From positions 30,138,797 through 30,202,796 of the forward strand of contig NW_022145597.1 in assembly GCF_000002235.5 (NCBI RefSeq): a DNA stretch of 64,000 nt, read 5' to 3'. This document shows positions 55,401-64,000 of this stretch, piece after piece. Origin of the DNA: Strongylocentrotus purpuratus (lineage: Eukaryota > Echinodermata > Echinoidea > Camarodonta > Strongylocentrotidae). The translations under genes were made by a program, and so were the position numbers. How positions within the stretch are numbered: position 1 is the first letter of the stretch; the number at the start of each line of letters is the position of its first letter. The notes beneath the pieces were generated by a model. That model ran no database searches. It was not told the origin of the DNA and saw nothing but the letters and a program-made list of their open reading frames with translations.

Positions 55401-58400
55401 ATCCCAATCTCTCCAAGATATTCTTAAATTATATCTTTTGATTCACACCTCTAGATATTTGATCACTAATGAAAACAAGGACAGGTGAGTGTATTATAAG
55501 AACTTGTGTAGATTTGCTAGATCGCAATGGAAAAAAGGCAAAGTTACACAGATCATTTTCTGTCAAAACTAATTGATAATTACTTATCCCCCCTCTCTCC
55601 CTCTCTCTCTCTCTCTCCTCTCTCTCGCTATACTCCTTCTCCTCTTCTCCCTATCCAGCCCCCTATTTACCAAAGCTGTTGGCACTTCGAAGTGTCTGAT
55701 CCCTTACCCCCCCCCCCCCCTCTCTCTCTCTCTCTCTTGCTATACTCTTTCTCCTCCTCTCCCTATCCAGCCCCCTATTTACCAAAGCTGGTGGCGCTTC
55801 TAAGTGTCTGATCCCTGATGATAAGACTACAGACATAACTCCAGCCCATGAAGAACGCCCGCTCAGCTTTCTCATAATGCGCGCTACCGCGAGGGTATCC
55901 CTGTAGCCAAAAAAGGAAAGTGACACAAGGAAAGACAGTGACATAGCTACGGAAAGGAAAGGGAATCGTGGGGCAAGTGAACACAAACATGGGGAACACA
56001 GTGACATAGCTACGGAAAGTGAATCGTGGGGCCAGCGAACACAAACATGGGGAACACAGTGACATAGCTACGGAAAGTGAATCGTGGGGCCAGCGAACAC
56101 AAACATGGGAAAGACAGTGACATATCTACGGAAAGGGAATCGTGGGGTCAGTGAACAAACAGGGGAAGACAGTGACATATCTACGGAATGGGAATCGTGG
56201 GGCCAGTAAACAAACATGGGGAAGACAGTGACATATCTACGGAAAGGGAATCGTGGGGCCAGTAATGGGGAAGACAGTGACATATCTACGGAAAGGGAAC
56301 CATGAGGCCAGTGAACACAAACATGGGGAAGACAGTGACATACTCTACGGAAAGGGAATCGTGGGGCCAGTAAACACAAACATGGGGAAGGAGAGAATTA
56401 AAGAGGAAAGGGAAACGGTTAAAATGATTATATACATATTAAAAGAAATACGACTCGATCCCACACAGTCCAAAACAATTGAGATTTGCTTGTTAGAGTT
56501 AAGTTGTTCGAGTCAGTTAGGTTACACATGAAATGGGTTTTAGTTGAGTTAAGGTTTAGGGTTACCGTTAGGTATTGTTTTTGATCCAGGATTTTCAGGT
56601 AATAATTCTTTTAGTGTAGAATATGGACCACGGAGCATTTGTTGCTGCATGGAGAGTGCCATGCAATCTCATATATACCAGTCAGGTAATTACAGGTGTT
56701 ACTATGGCTAAGGTTAGGCATCTATTCATGTACACACCTTCTCTACGTAGAATGAGCGGACCTCTTCAACCCACTTGATGTGATCTTCGACGGTAGCACG
56801 AGATTCCAGTAACTTTTTGAACGAGTCCATATCTATATGGTTGTCAAGGAAAAGAAATCAGCCATAGTTGTTTCTCAAACGATTTACAGTTAACAACTAA
56901 TTTATTAAAACCCTTAAAGCCCCCACTACACTACTTATAACTACTTGCGCCTTCTATATAGCAAACAATGCCTAATCGGTGCCTGTTGGTCCCCCATGAT
57001 CCTCTTTTCTTATGTTAATTGAAAGCTGATTTGATGAGATAACCACCTGTCAGGGACCTTGCAGGGAGAAAAGACCTTGTCCCCTTGAGCTTATTCCCCC
57101 CTAGCCGAACGAGTGCAGACGGGCTTTAAAAAGTTTAGTATTTTTTAAAAAGAATTTATTGAAAATTGATTTGTCTCGATTTATGTTCAGTGAGAATTCT
57201 ATATATTAAAGCTTATATCTAAAAGTATTTAACAAACGCCCTAATTCATCTAGTCTACCTTTATTCTTAAGTTATGAAGAAAACATAAAACGCATAAAAA
57301 TGTCAAGGATTGAAGTTGTTAACTTATATAGATCAGTTAGACAAAGAAACCTTTCCAGCAAGGCAGGAATTCTCAAATAAAAAACGATAGTTCTTGCAGT
57401 GTATTAGTTTCTTACATTTAAAAAAAAAAAGAAAAGAAAAGAAAAAAAAAAGTGCTCATAAACAAAAGAATGTTTGTGAACATAATCATGCTAATCTTAT
57501 ATATGATATACCAGAACCAGGAAAAAGCAGAGGTTGAGAGACCGATGGTGTAACGACTCCAATATACAGTTGGAGATCGTTCGGTTAATATCTACTGTAG
57601 ATCATTCTTATCTTCGATAACATTTACATTTATCTCCATTGAATAACGAGTCTCTTTCAGAGGGTGTTGGTTTTGGTTCTGTAATAATTTAATGGCGCCT
57701 CATGCATGTGTAATCCCCCCTCCCCCAATCCGTGAACGGAGGGATACCATGCGTGTTCCCAAAATGTCCGGTAAAGGGGTACTTTTCAGGCGCCAAAGTC
57801 CGGTTCGTAGTACACAAAAATCCGGCCCGTATTGACTTTACACACCGGACTTAGGGGGGTGTTTTCAAAAGGAGGGAACATGCATATGCGTACCCCAAAT
57901 AACACTGAGTGGGGGGGGGGGGGGGGGGGGTGTAATACTAACGAGCACGGATATCCCCATGAATGAGTCCTTTCATCTCAGGCATGGTCCATATGAGTTG
58001 AGAACAGGCCGTATCATGTTCTGTACGCCTTTCCCAATCCAGACGCATCTGTGTGATAGTGATATCCACTGCTAGGGCACTTCGGCTTGCCTGTGGGCCG
58101 GGAGATGGGCCAGGAGGTGAGAAAGAGGAGTGGTTGAAAGGGTGGCAAGAAAGAAAGTAGGACGCTTTAGCAACGCGACGGAAGGCAAAGAGGACGGGAG
58201 AATTCACTCGACCGAGATCAAATAATGTATGCAGTTCGGAATCTGTCTATTGAAATACTATTATTCTTATCAGGTGAATGAAATAATTTGTATTGAGGCA
58301 CTTCACAAAGACTTATGCATTAAATTTGGATACATTACGAAGATCGTCTATTGTACGGTAATACAACTCTTCCGTCGAGTTTAGGGAACGAACGCTATTA

Positions 58401-61400
58401 TGGCTGAGAACGGTCGTGAAAATCAACAAGACAGAGAAAATTCTGGTTCGCACATGCGCAGATTATGTTGTTCGGTTACCCTCGTCTTTGACTTCCGTCG
58501 TGTTTGCGGAAGCGCTCTATATACAGGTTACAAATGAAGACGGGAGCATAGTACAGGACGATCTCGGTTGAGTGATTTCTCCCGTCGTCTGTGTTTCCGT
58601 CGCGTTGCTAAAGCGCCCTAGTGACAGCTTGGAAAGAGGACAAGGCTCATTATTCTGATGATTCCTATTTCCGAAAGAAATATTGGTTCCAAGCATTTGG
58701 AGAAAAAATAATAATAGTGGCTTCTTATACAGCGCACATGTCTGTTAAACAGTAACGCTCCAGGAGCGCCAATATTAACAATGACTAAGGGGGGGGGGGG
58801 GGTAACCTTAGAAGAGAAGAAGAAAAAACCTTTGGAGTAAGGCACCAAAAGTGCGGAATTACTTGTATGAACCTTACTTCGTTTCCGGAGTAATGAAGTC
58901 CTGGAAACCGTTTCACAAAACTTGTTATCAATGACAAATCACAGTCTTTGTTATAAGCTACTGATTAAATCCTTGCTTCTGATTGGTTATAAACAGATTT
59001 GTCACTGATTTTTGTACAGACAATGTTAACCATACATTACCAGGAAAATATGAAATACATGTAGAGGAGTTTTCTTTTCAATTTTGAACATGGCATAAAC
59101 TAAATACCGTACATTAACATACGTTAAATTACATTAAACAAAGTTATAGAGATAAAAGAAATTTGAAAGTATAAGAGAGATAATATACTAAAGAGGGAAA
59201 AACGTGATATAGGAAAACGTTTCGTTTAAAGGAAATAATATTTACCTGTGCTAGATGTGCAAGGGATGTTTTCCTCTTCAAAAGGCGTGAAAATCGCTTC
59301 ATAGCTATGAATATGTAAGCAAGAAAACAACAAGAGTCATTCAGATAACCGGTAGATGATGATCTATGTCAACCGTCAAAAACATAGTGGTAAGGTTTAC
59401 CACTTCTGTGCCTGGTTTATAAAGAGATAGTAATCGCAATTTATTTGCGATTACATGTATAATGAATCGCAATTTCTACAGTATGTACATACGAGATAGG
59501 AGACTGCAAACTTCTGATTGATTCTGATCAATGGCAACTCTTTATAAGACGGGGCCTAGACGTATGGCGCCCAAACATGCACAGATATACCCTCGGTCTC
59601 GCCGTCAAGCAAAACAAGTTAGTTTATATCTGAGGAGATTCCTCTATACAGTGTAAACTTAGGAAATGTGATATGAGCATTGTAGCATTACATTTTACTT
59701 GCCACAACTATTATGATGCAATGTATTTTTTGCATGTGTATGCTAGTCAAATGTTCTTGAAATAAACATTAGAATTTCGCATGGTGCTATGTAGATCTGG
59801 GCCCCGTCTTACAAAGAGTTGATATCAATCGCAACTAGGTACAAAGAGATAGGATACTTTAAACTTGCGATTGATTGGAGGACTTGCGATTGATTTGCAT
59901 CGATCGCAAATCTTTGTAAGACGGGACCCGGGTCGATGAATCTTTTTTGTTTAACACCTTACCTGGCATTTTGCTGTGCAACAGTTGATCTGGGAAAGAT
60001 TTGAGAACACTTTGCTTTATTTGAGGAACTTCGTGAGAGAAATGTCGAATACCTTGCAACAAGCTGGAATACAAGAGAAACACGACAGCGCTATTTTTTT
60101 TTCTCTCTCCGCTCAACAAGTTTATCAAGTTGATTGAAGCCTGACTATCTCTCTGCCCCTAATCCATACATCCATCAAACAAACAATCAAATAAGTGTTA
60201 GAGAGTATACCTGCTTACCATTCACAGCAAAAATGAAAAATCTCTGCAGGCAAAATTAAGAATAGTCTATTTTGTATACTTTTCACACAGAACATTTCAG
60301 AAAAAGAAACGAGTCTAGAGTTCAAAACAGTTTCTCGAGACCAAAAATAGGAATCATTCCTCCCAAATAGGAATGGTTGGCAGCTATGAGAGAGCACCAT
60401 ATGACTTACTTAATCAAAAGAATGTAATGTTTGAAGAATGACAAGTTTAGATAGATAATTTTGTCGTTTTAATGAATAAACATTGTGTTACAAGAGAAAA
60501 CATTTTATAAATTTTCCTTGATGTACAATTAATGGGTATTTTTTAAGTTTGTGATCGTATCGGTATGTTAATCAGAGGTTATAATAATAATATTGATAAC
60601 AATAATAGTGATAATAATAAACTGATAATAAAAACATAACTTGAGCTAACTTGAGCTAAATAATGCCGGATATCAAAAAAACAAAAACAGAGTATGTATA
60701 TCCTCGCCACATCTTAAATTTCAATTTTGGGTGTCACGGATAAAGATAAACGATTTTATGACCCTGATCACATTGACTGCAACACACCATACCACCGCTT
60801 GCAACAAATTTAGAACATACGATCGATCAGTCGTGGGCTAGGGGCACTTGGGACAATCGTACATTTTTGTGCAACCAGGTCCGGATGCGTACCTTTGTGG
60901 GACAGTGTTAAGAGTGCCAGGAATGAGCACGGACACAATGGTGTGGTAGAGGTAGGTATCACAGACAGCCAAAGCGTCGCACATGGACGGGATATCAAGC
61001 AGACGTCGCTGCCCAATTGGCAAGTTGTCCCAGTATGTTTGGCAATAGTAAACAACCTGTTTGGGAATAACAAATACATATACGTATCAAATAACCTTTC
61101 ACAGCAAAAATTAGGAGTCTCTCATGGCAAAGTAAAAAAACAAAAACATAAATAAATAAATAATATGTCTTGTTTACCCAGGGTAGCCTCATCAGTATTT
61201 ATACTGTTCTCCCTGAGGACCCTGCAATCATATTATTACCCCGGTCATCGGATTCAGGCTTTCCCGCACACAATGTATGCACATTCTCCACTCTCTTGGG
61301 AGCATTCCAGCCAGGCGTCATTTTTACAAGCGCACAATTGCTAATCTAAGCACATTAGCTTTCGCATCCTACTATTTTGAATTTTTTTCACACAGAATAT

Positions 61401-63876
61401 TTCATTAAAAAATAGAGGAATCCCGGGTTCAAACGAAAAGCTTGAAGAAAAAAAAATGGTTGGTAGCTACGATATCACAGCCTGAAGAGAGAAAATTTGT
61501 TCCACCATTACGTTTTTAATTTTGTTTTGAGTCTCTTTTTAAATCTCCTCCGTCGCAGAACAATATCTTCTCCTACATAATTATCTAAGTACTGGTATAT
61601 GTGTAAGTCAAACGTAAATTATTTACTGTGTCAATTACAACTAAACATGATTCATTGATTTATTGTGGCCTAATTGTGCAGTTTTTATGCTATTACCTGT
61701 ACAGTCAAATATGTGCGTGATATCACATGCAATCTATTCTCCACATTCTTCTAAACTAAGTTTTATAAGATTGTACGCATACTAGGCTTATAGACATGAT
61801 TATAAGGCCTATATTTAAAGAGGGAAAAAAGGGATTCAAGATTGAACGTTCTATGTCAATCTGCATGTAAAAACACAATGCCACTGGGTATTTCATAGAA
61901 AGGTCTGGGCTTACATTAATCCAAGGCCACCAAGGCCATGGCCGTGGATGCCCTTTTGATTGGCTTCAATGCCCCTCTCATTGGCCTTGGAGATTTTGTG
62001 TGCCCTTTCCAATTCTTCCTATTGGTGCTGTAATATATGAATGTGCCCTACAAAAAAAGTGGCCTTGCCCTAAAAATATTGAAATTTAAGGCCCGAAAGG
62101 CCATACAGTATGATCTGCAGTAGATAGTAACTTGTTAACTCATACATTGATATGGTAGCACTAATAGTTTTCTTTCCTTTGATCTCTCTATATCATATCT
62201 CTTTCTCTGACTTCACATCTGTGTATGGACCCACTGATTGAGTCGAGTCAAGGTAGTGATTATAAACAATCTACAGTAGATGTCAACATGTTCATGACTG
62301 GATACATATCAGTCTTTTTTTCTTTCTTTTTTCATACCTCATCGAGTCCTCCTCTCATAATGACCTCCAGAATGATAGCACAGTGAACCCTGTAGTCTTT
62401 TAGAAACTCATCCACCTTGAAAATTTGACCAGAAGTAGAAGAATTAGATACACGAATACGTACATCTATGTGAAACGCTTTTCAGCTCAGGTCAACCGAG
62501 ATATCAAAAGGGCTCTTTATAACGACTCAACTAAATTAGTCTTCTGATCACCAATTACCAATCTCGCCATCTTCATGGAACCTCGAACATTTTATCTTCT
62601 CTTTATAACCTGTGATCTTTGATCCCTGACCCCCCCCCCACCCCCTCTCCCAAAAGATCAAATCATTTTAAGTATAAGTTAGTCGTCATTCAACTCAAAT
62701 GCCACTACGCAGGTGTAGGCAGTCCATGATTAGAAGTTTAGAACATATATGAAAATCAGATGATTATTTCTTTCTTCCTTTCTATTCCGTGTGCATTGGT
62801 TTGAAACAAGAGTTGGTGAATATTGAAGACAAACAAACACTTTAATGGAAAGAAAAAAGACTAAAGAATGAAAAGGAAGTAACATAGTTACGTACTTGAT
62901 GATGGTCAACGTCGTGTGGGAGATGAATGAGTTGATGAGACGTGGGGAAGGATGGCAGCAGTGAACTGCTTGCTGACTGCATCAATGGTGTAATCGGTAG
63001 GGTGGGTTCACGCTAACACACAAAGGATCATAAAGGAGGTAGATGATAGAAACACGTGTGAGAAAAGAATACAAGATGGTGGATATATTGGAATAAAGTA
63101 TCCTATAGATTAAAACAAAACATATAACGGAGACATCGTTTACAAAGTGATTAATTTGCTGGCTTCGAGCTCAAACCTATTGGCACGAATCCACAATGGA
63201 GTTTTTCGACAAACCTAGGTTTATGTGCGTCATAATGACGCACATAAACCTAGGTTTTGTCGACAAACCTCCTTGGGCCGAAGAGTTTATTTATGTAATG
63301 TATGTAAAGTGACTTCTAGAATGTTATAATCTGTAATAAATAGAATGGTAAATATATCTTCATAGCCTTTTTATCTAAATTCATGAAGACAAATAAGAAT
63401 ACAAATACAAACTTTCATACGTTTGCGTTTGCGGTAAAGCCCTTATCAGGTGTCTTCTGTCCTATGACTTTCTGCAAAGTGGCGGACGAGACGCTCTTTC
63501 CTCTGTTGCCCATACTGCTACCAACAGTACTCGCTTCTCCTTCTCCACACTCTCCACTCCCTCCTTCACTTTTCCCAGTACTTCCCAAAGTTCCACCTGT
63601 ACACATCGACTTCTGACTTTGACCAACGATGTCGGCAGATATCTTCGACGATGTCGTAGGCGTTATTGAATGCGTGGGCGAAGGCGTCATCGAACTGAAG
63701 GTCTTGGCCAGCCATTGACCACTGGTAGGGCACGGGAGGGACATCCGCTGAGAGGCGACGAGGGTGGAGTAATAGGGCGAGTCACAGCGGACTTTGATGC
63801 CGTAATAGTGGTATTTAGACTGGCCGCGGGTCCCAAGGCGCCGCGTTCGGATGTCTGGGAAGACTTGACGTATGGT
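52324..63876 (-). CDS. RFX-family winged-helix transcription factor (RFX4/6/8-like), 3' 14 exons
   Basis: Nuclear factor of the RFX family, which binds X-box DNA as dimers and in animals controls ciliary, endocrine and immune genes (family knowledge). Fourteen exons from 63876 down to 52324 join in frame to 735 residues plus stop. The first exon opens in the middle of the RFX DNA-binding domain with [20 protein letters not shown], so the 5' exons are right of the window. A Ser/Thr-rich linker follows. Then come the extended dimerisation region blocks: [79 protein letters not shown] and [10 protein letters not shown]. An acidic stretch ([15 protein letters not shown]) and a low-complexity C-terminus complete it. 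Spacing between blocks fits RFX4/6/8 better than RFX1-3, and the C-terminal MLPGL...[10 protein letters not shown] loosely recalls the vertebrate RFX8 end, but I cannot settle the subfamily. Introns hold SINEs, MITEs and minisatellites. Confidence 0.93.
52603..52692 (+). mobile_element. SINE 3' tail
   Basis: GCGCTTAGAGACTTCTGACA then GTTAGGCGCTATATAAGCAC and (ATT)n, the tail of the 7684-8041 SINE family. Confidence 0.65.
52805..53037 (-). CDS. RFX exon m
   Basis: Phase 1 in, 0 out. Starts [20 protein letters not shown] and ends [18 protein letters not shown]. Acceptor AAAAG, donor GTACGT. Confidence 0.75.
53371..53412. repeat. GGCCTGATAATTACC repeat, inverted
   Basis: ATCGGGAAACCGATTTAAAT then CGGGTAATTATCAGGCCTGA, complement of the repeat at 13282 and 14385. 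Flanked by C and G runs. Confidence 0.5.
53580..53832 (-). CDS. RFX exon l
   Basis: Phase 0 in, 1 out, donor GTAATA. Contains [20 protein letters not shown] and a Pro/Gly/Ser-rich end. No clear vertebrate counterpart; supported by frame continuity through both junctions. Confidence 0.75.
54506..54687 (-). CDS. RFX exon k (acidic region)
   Basis: Phase 1 in, 0 out. Reads [20 protein letters not shown] and [16 protein letters not shown]. The acidic and hydrophobic pattern could be an activation segment (inference). Confidence 0.8.
55047..55166 (-). CDS. RFX exon j
   Basis: Phase 1-1. Reads [20 protein letters not shown], aligning with RFX family [20 protein letters not shown]. The split Gly codon joins exon i (SF-G-SFHL). 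Confidence 0.92.
55602..55714 (-). pseudogene. tandem copy of the 3' end of RFX exon i with donor
   Basis: Repeats the last 34 exon bases (55671-55704), the GTAAATAG donor and about 70 bp of CT-rich intron found at 55715-55816. Only the exon tail is copied, so it cannot act as an exon by itself. Confidence 0.75.
55783..55900 (-). CDS. RFX exon i
   Basis: Phase 0 in, 1 out. Reads [20 protein letters not shown] then [10 protein letters not shown], aligning with [20 protein letters not shown]. The last 34 nt and the donor are duplicated about 110 bp downstream. Confidence 0.9.
55912..56395. repeat. 58-bp minisatellite in an RFX intron
   Basis: About eight units of a 58-bp motif containing GACAGTGACATATCTACGGA and GGGAATCGTGGGGCCAGTGA, with small deletions in some units. 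Confidence 0.85.
56738..56832 (-). CDS. RFX exon h
   Basis: Phase 1 in, 0 out. Reads [20 protein letters not shown] then [11 protein letters not shown], aligning with [20 protein letters not shown]. Confidence 0.88.
57742..57898. mobile_element. short TIR element
   Basis: GGATACCATGCGTGTTCCC at the left, with GGGAACATGCATATGCGTAC at the right as its near complement; about 157 bp, next to a G run. Confidence 0.45.
57943..58090 (-). CDS. RFX exon g
   Basis: Phase 0 in, 1 out. Starts [20 protein letters not shown], aligning with [20 protein letters not shown] of RFX4; the second half is poorly conserved. The donor GTTAGT lies next to a long G run on the + strand. Confidence 0.82.
58158..58620. 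mobile_element. 463-bp MITE with about 62-bp inverted ends
   Basis: Left arm starts TAGGACGCTTTAGCAACGCG. The right arm ends with its complement AAGCGCCCTA. The arms stay alignable through CGGGAGAA and CGAGATC. No coding capacity. Confidence 0.8.
58908..59020. mobile_element. MITE family A, partial copy
   Basis: CGTTTCACAAAACTTGTTAT with the core GCTTCTGATTGGTTATAAAC; the right end is lost. Confidence 0.6.
59246..59304 (-). CDS. RFX exon f
   Basis: 59 nt, phase 1 in, 0 out, too short for a simple open-frame scan. Reads [19 protein letters not shown], aligning with SRRFSQILRRQTSLNHLCQ of RFX4. Confidence 0.88.
59412..59572. mobile_element. MITE family D, copy 1
   Basis: Ends GGTTTATAAAGAGATAG and CTCTTTATAAGACGGGGCC; the interior has repeated TCGCAATT motifs as in 59798-59933. 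Confidence 0.6.
59798..59933. mobile_element. MITE family D, copy 2
   Basis: Inverted ends GGGCCCCGTCTTACAAAGAG and CTTTGTAAGACGGGACCC around TTGCGATTGATT repeats; 136 bp. Confidence 0.75.
59963..60063 (-). CDS. RFX exon e
   Basis: Phase 2 in, 1 out. Reads [20 protein letters not shown] then [13 protein letters not shown], aligning with RFX4 [20 protein letters not shown]. Confidence 0.88.
60893..61056 (-). CDS. RFX exon d
   Basis: Phase 0 in, 2 out. Reads [17 protein letters not shown] and [20 protein letters not shown], aligning with RFX4 LLHFWQGMP and VGVCDSILYKAISGVLM. Confidence 0.9.
61205..61340 (-). mobile_element. SINE 3' part
   Basis: ATTACCCCGGTCATCGGATT then CTCCACTCTCTTGGGAGCAT, complement of the 7684-8041 SINE body. 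Confidence 0.65.
62338..62415 (-). CDS. RFX exon c
   Basis: 26 codons, phase 0-0. Reads [20 protein letters not shown] then RGGLDE, aligning with RFX4 [20 protein letters not shown]. Confidence 0.9.
62896..63012 (-). CDS. RFX exon b
   Basis: 39 codons, phase 0-0. Reads [20 protein letters not shown], aligning with RFX4 GTLLPEFPNVKDLNLP. Acceptor TTAG, donor GTACGT. Confidence 0.87.
63206..63263. repeat. 58-bp near-perfect palindrome
   Basis: Left arm TCGACAAACCTAGGTTTATG then TGCGTCAT; the right arm is its complement with one extra base, and there is almost no loop. Lies in the intron between RFX exons a and b. Confidence 0.9.
63421..63876 (-). CDS. RFX exon a (second half of the DNA-binding domain plus linker)
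   Basis: 152 codons, phase 0-0. Starts TIRQVFPDI after an acceptor CAG (63877-63879 on the + strand), then [20 protein letters not shown]. The remaining 115 or so residues are Ser/Thr/Gly-rich. The donor GTATGA after ANAN is chosen because it keeps phase 0 with the next exon; an earlier donor is possible. Confidence 0.88.
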
Positions 63877-64000
63877 CTGCAAATGACCCAAACAAAGAAA
63901 TTATTTAATGATTTATTCATCATTCGATATGTTTCATCTCTCCCATACAACAACAACAACAAAAAATACTAAAATGTCAATTTGTAGAAATGTAATTTTC

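Noticed and set aside
55775-56379. Repeated VTVFPMFV-type frames on the - strand
   Set aside because: Products of the 58-bp minisatellite in an RFX intron; only 55783-55900 is exon.
56535-56580. Telomere-like TTAGGG pieces
   Set aside because: Only scattered GTTAGGGTTA-type words with no array; also seen singly at 4280, 34130 and 36710.
63206-63263. microRNA precursor
   Set aside because: Arms are nearly perfect and there is no loop, unlike a pre-miRNA hairpin.

Overview
The window is intron-rich, AT-leaning animal DNA. It holds the 3' three quarters of one large gene on the + strand, the 3' part of a second multi-exon gene on the - strand, and one apparently single-exon gene between them. 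Host introns are mostly 250-2700 bp with GT-AG borders. They are packed with tRNA-derived SINEs, short terminal-inverted-repeat elements, TGACCTTTGACCT-bearing tandem repeats, long G or C runs and CT/GA microsatellites. This, with protein sequences close to but clearly diverged from vertebrate orthologues, suggests an invertebrate deuterostome, most likely an echinoderm such as a sea urchin. That assignment is an inference.

Region 1 (1-about 45.7 kb, +): the USP9X (fat facets-type) deubiquitinase gene, entered part-way through. Forty-eight coding exons (526-41549) can be placed by homology and splice sites. Their summed length is 6534 nt, exactly 2178 codons including the stop, and every exon junction keeps frame. 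They cover the helical repeats, the ubiquitin-like domain, the complete USP catalytic domain (Cys at 19764-19766, His at 25509-25511, two Cys pairs of the zinc finger), the C-terminal helical region and a Q/S/T/P-rich tail. A probable 3' UTR of about 4.2 kb follows, with a polyadenylation hexamer at 45726-45731.

Region 2 (45.7-52.3 kb): mostly non-coding DNA with GA-rich satellites and SINE pieces, plus a single-exon C2H2 zinc-finger gene on the - strand (49184-50467).

Region 3 (52.3-64 kb, -): fourteen exons of an RFX-family (winged-helix) transcription factor. They run from the second half of the RFX DNA-binding domain (63876) to the stop codon (52324), 2208 nt or 735 residues plus stop. 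The 5' exons lie beyond the right edge. Domain layout is closest to the RFX4/6/8 group. USP9X and RFX are convergent. No functional link between the three genes is visible.

The main unexpected pattern is local exon copying. The USP9X exon carrying the catalytic histidine is present three times in a 139-bp tandem array, with splice sites and frame intact in each copy. Decayed partial copies lie next to USP9X exons 13, 14, 21, 24, 30 and 36, and the 3' end of one RFX exon is also tandemly duplicated. Other points of note are a Helitron-like repeat family carrying nine perfect DR1 nuclear-receptor motifs, a truncated Crypton-type tyrosine recombinase nested with other elements in a USP9X intron, and several near-perfect fold-back palindromes. 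I saw no retrovirus-like or Polinton-like element, no CRISPR array and no convincing rRNA or functional tRNA gene.
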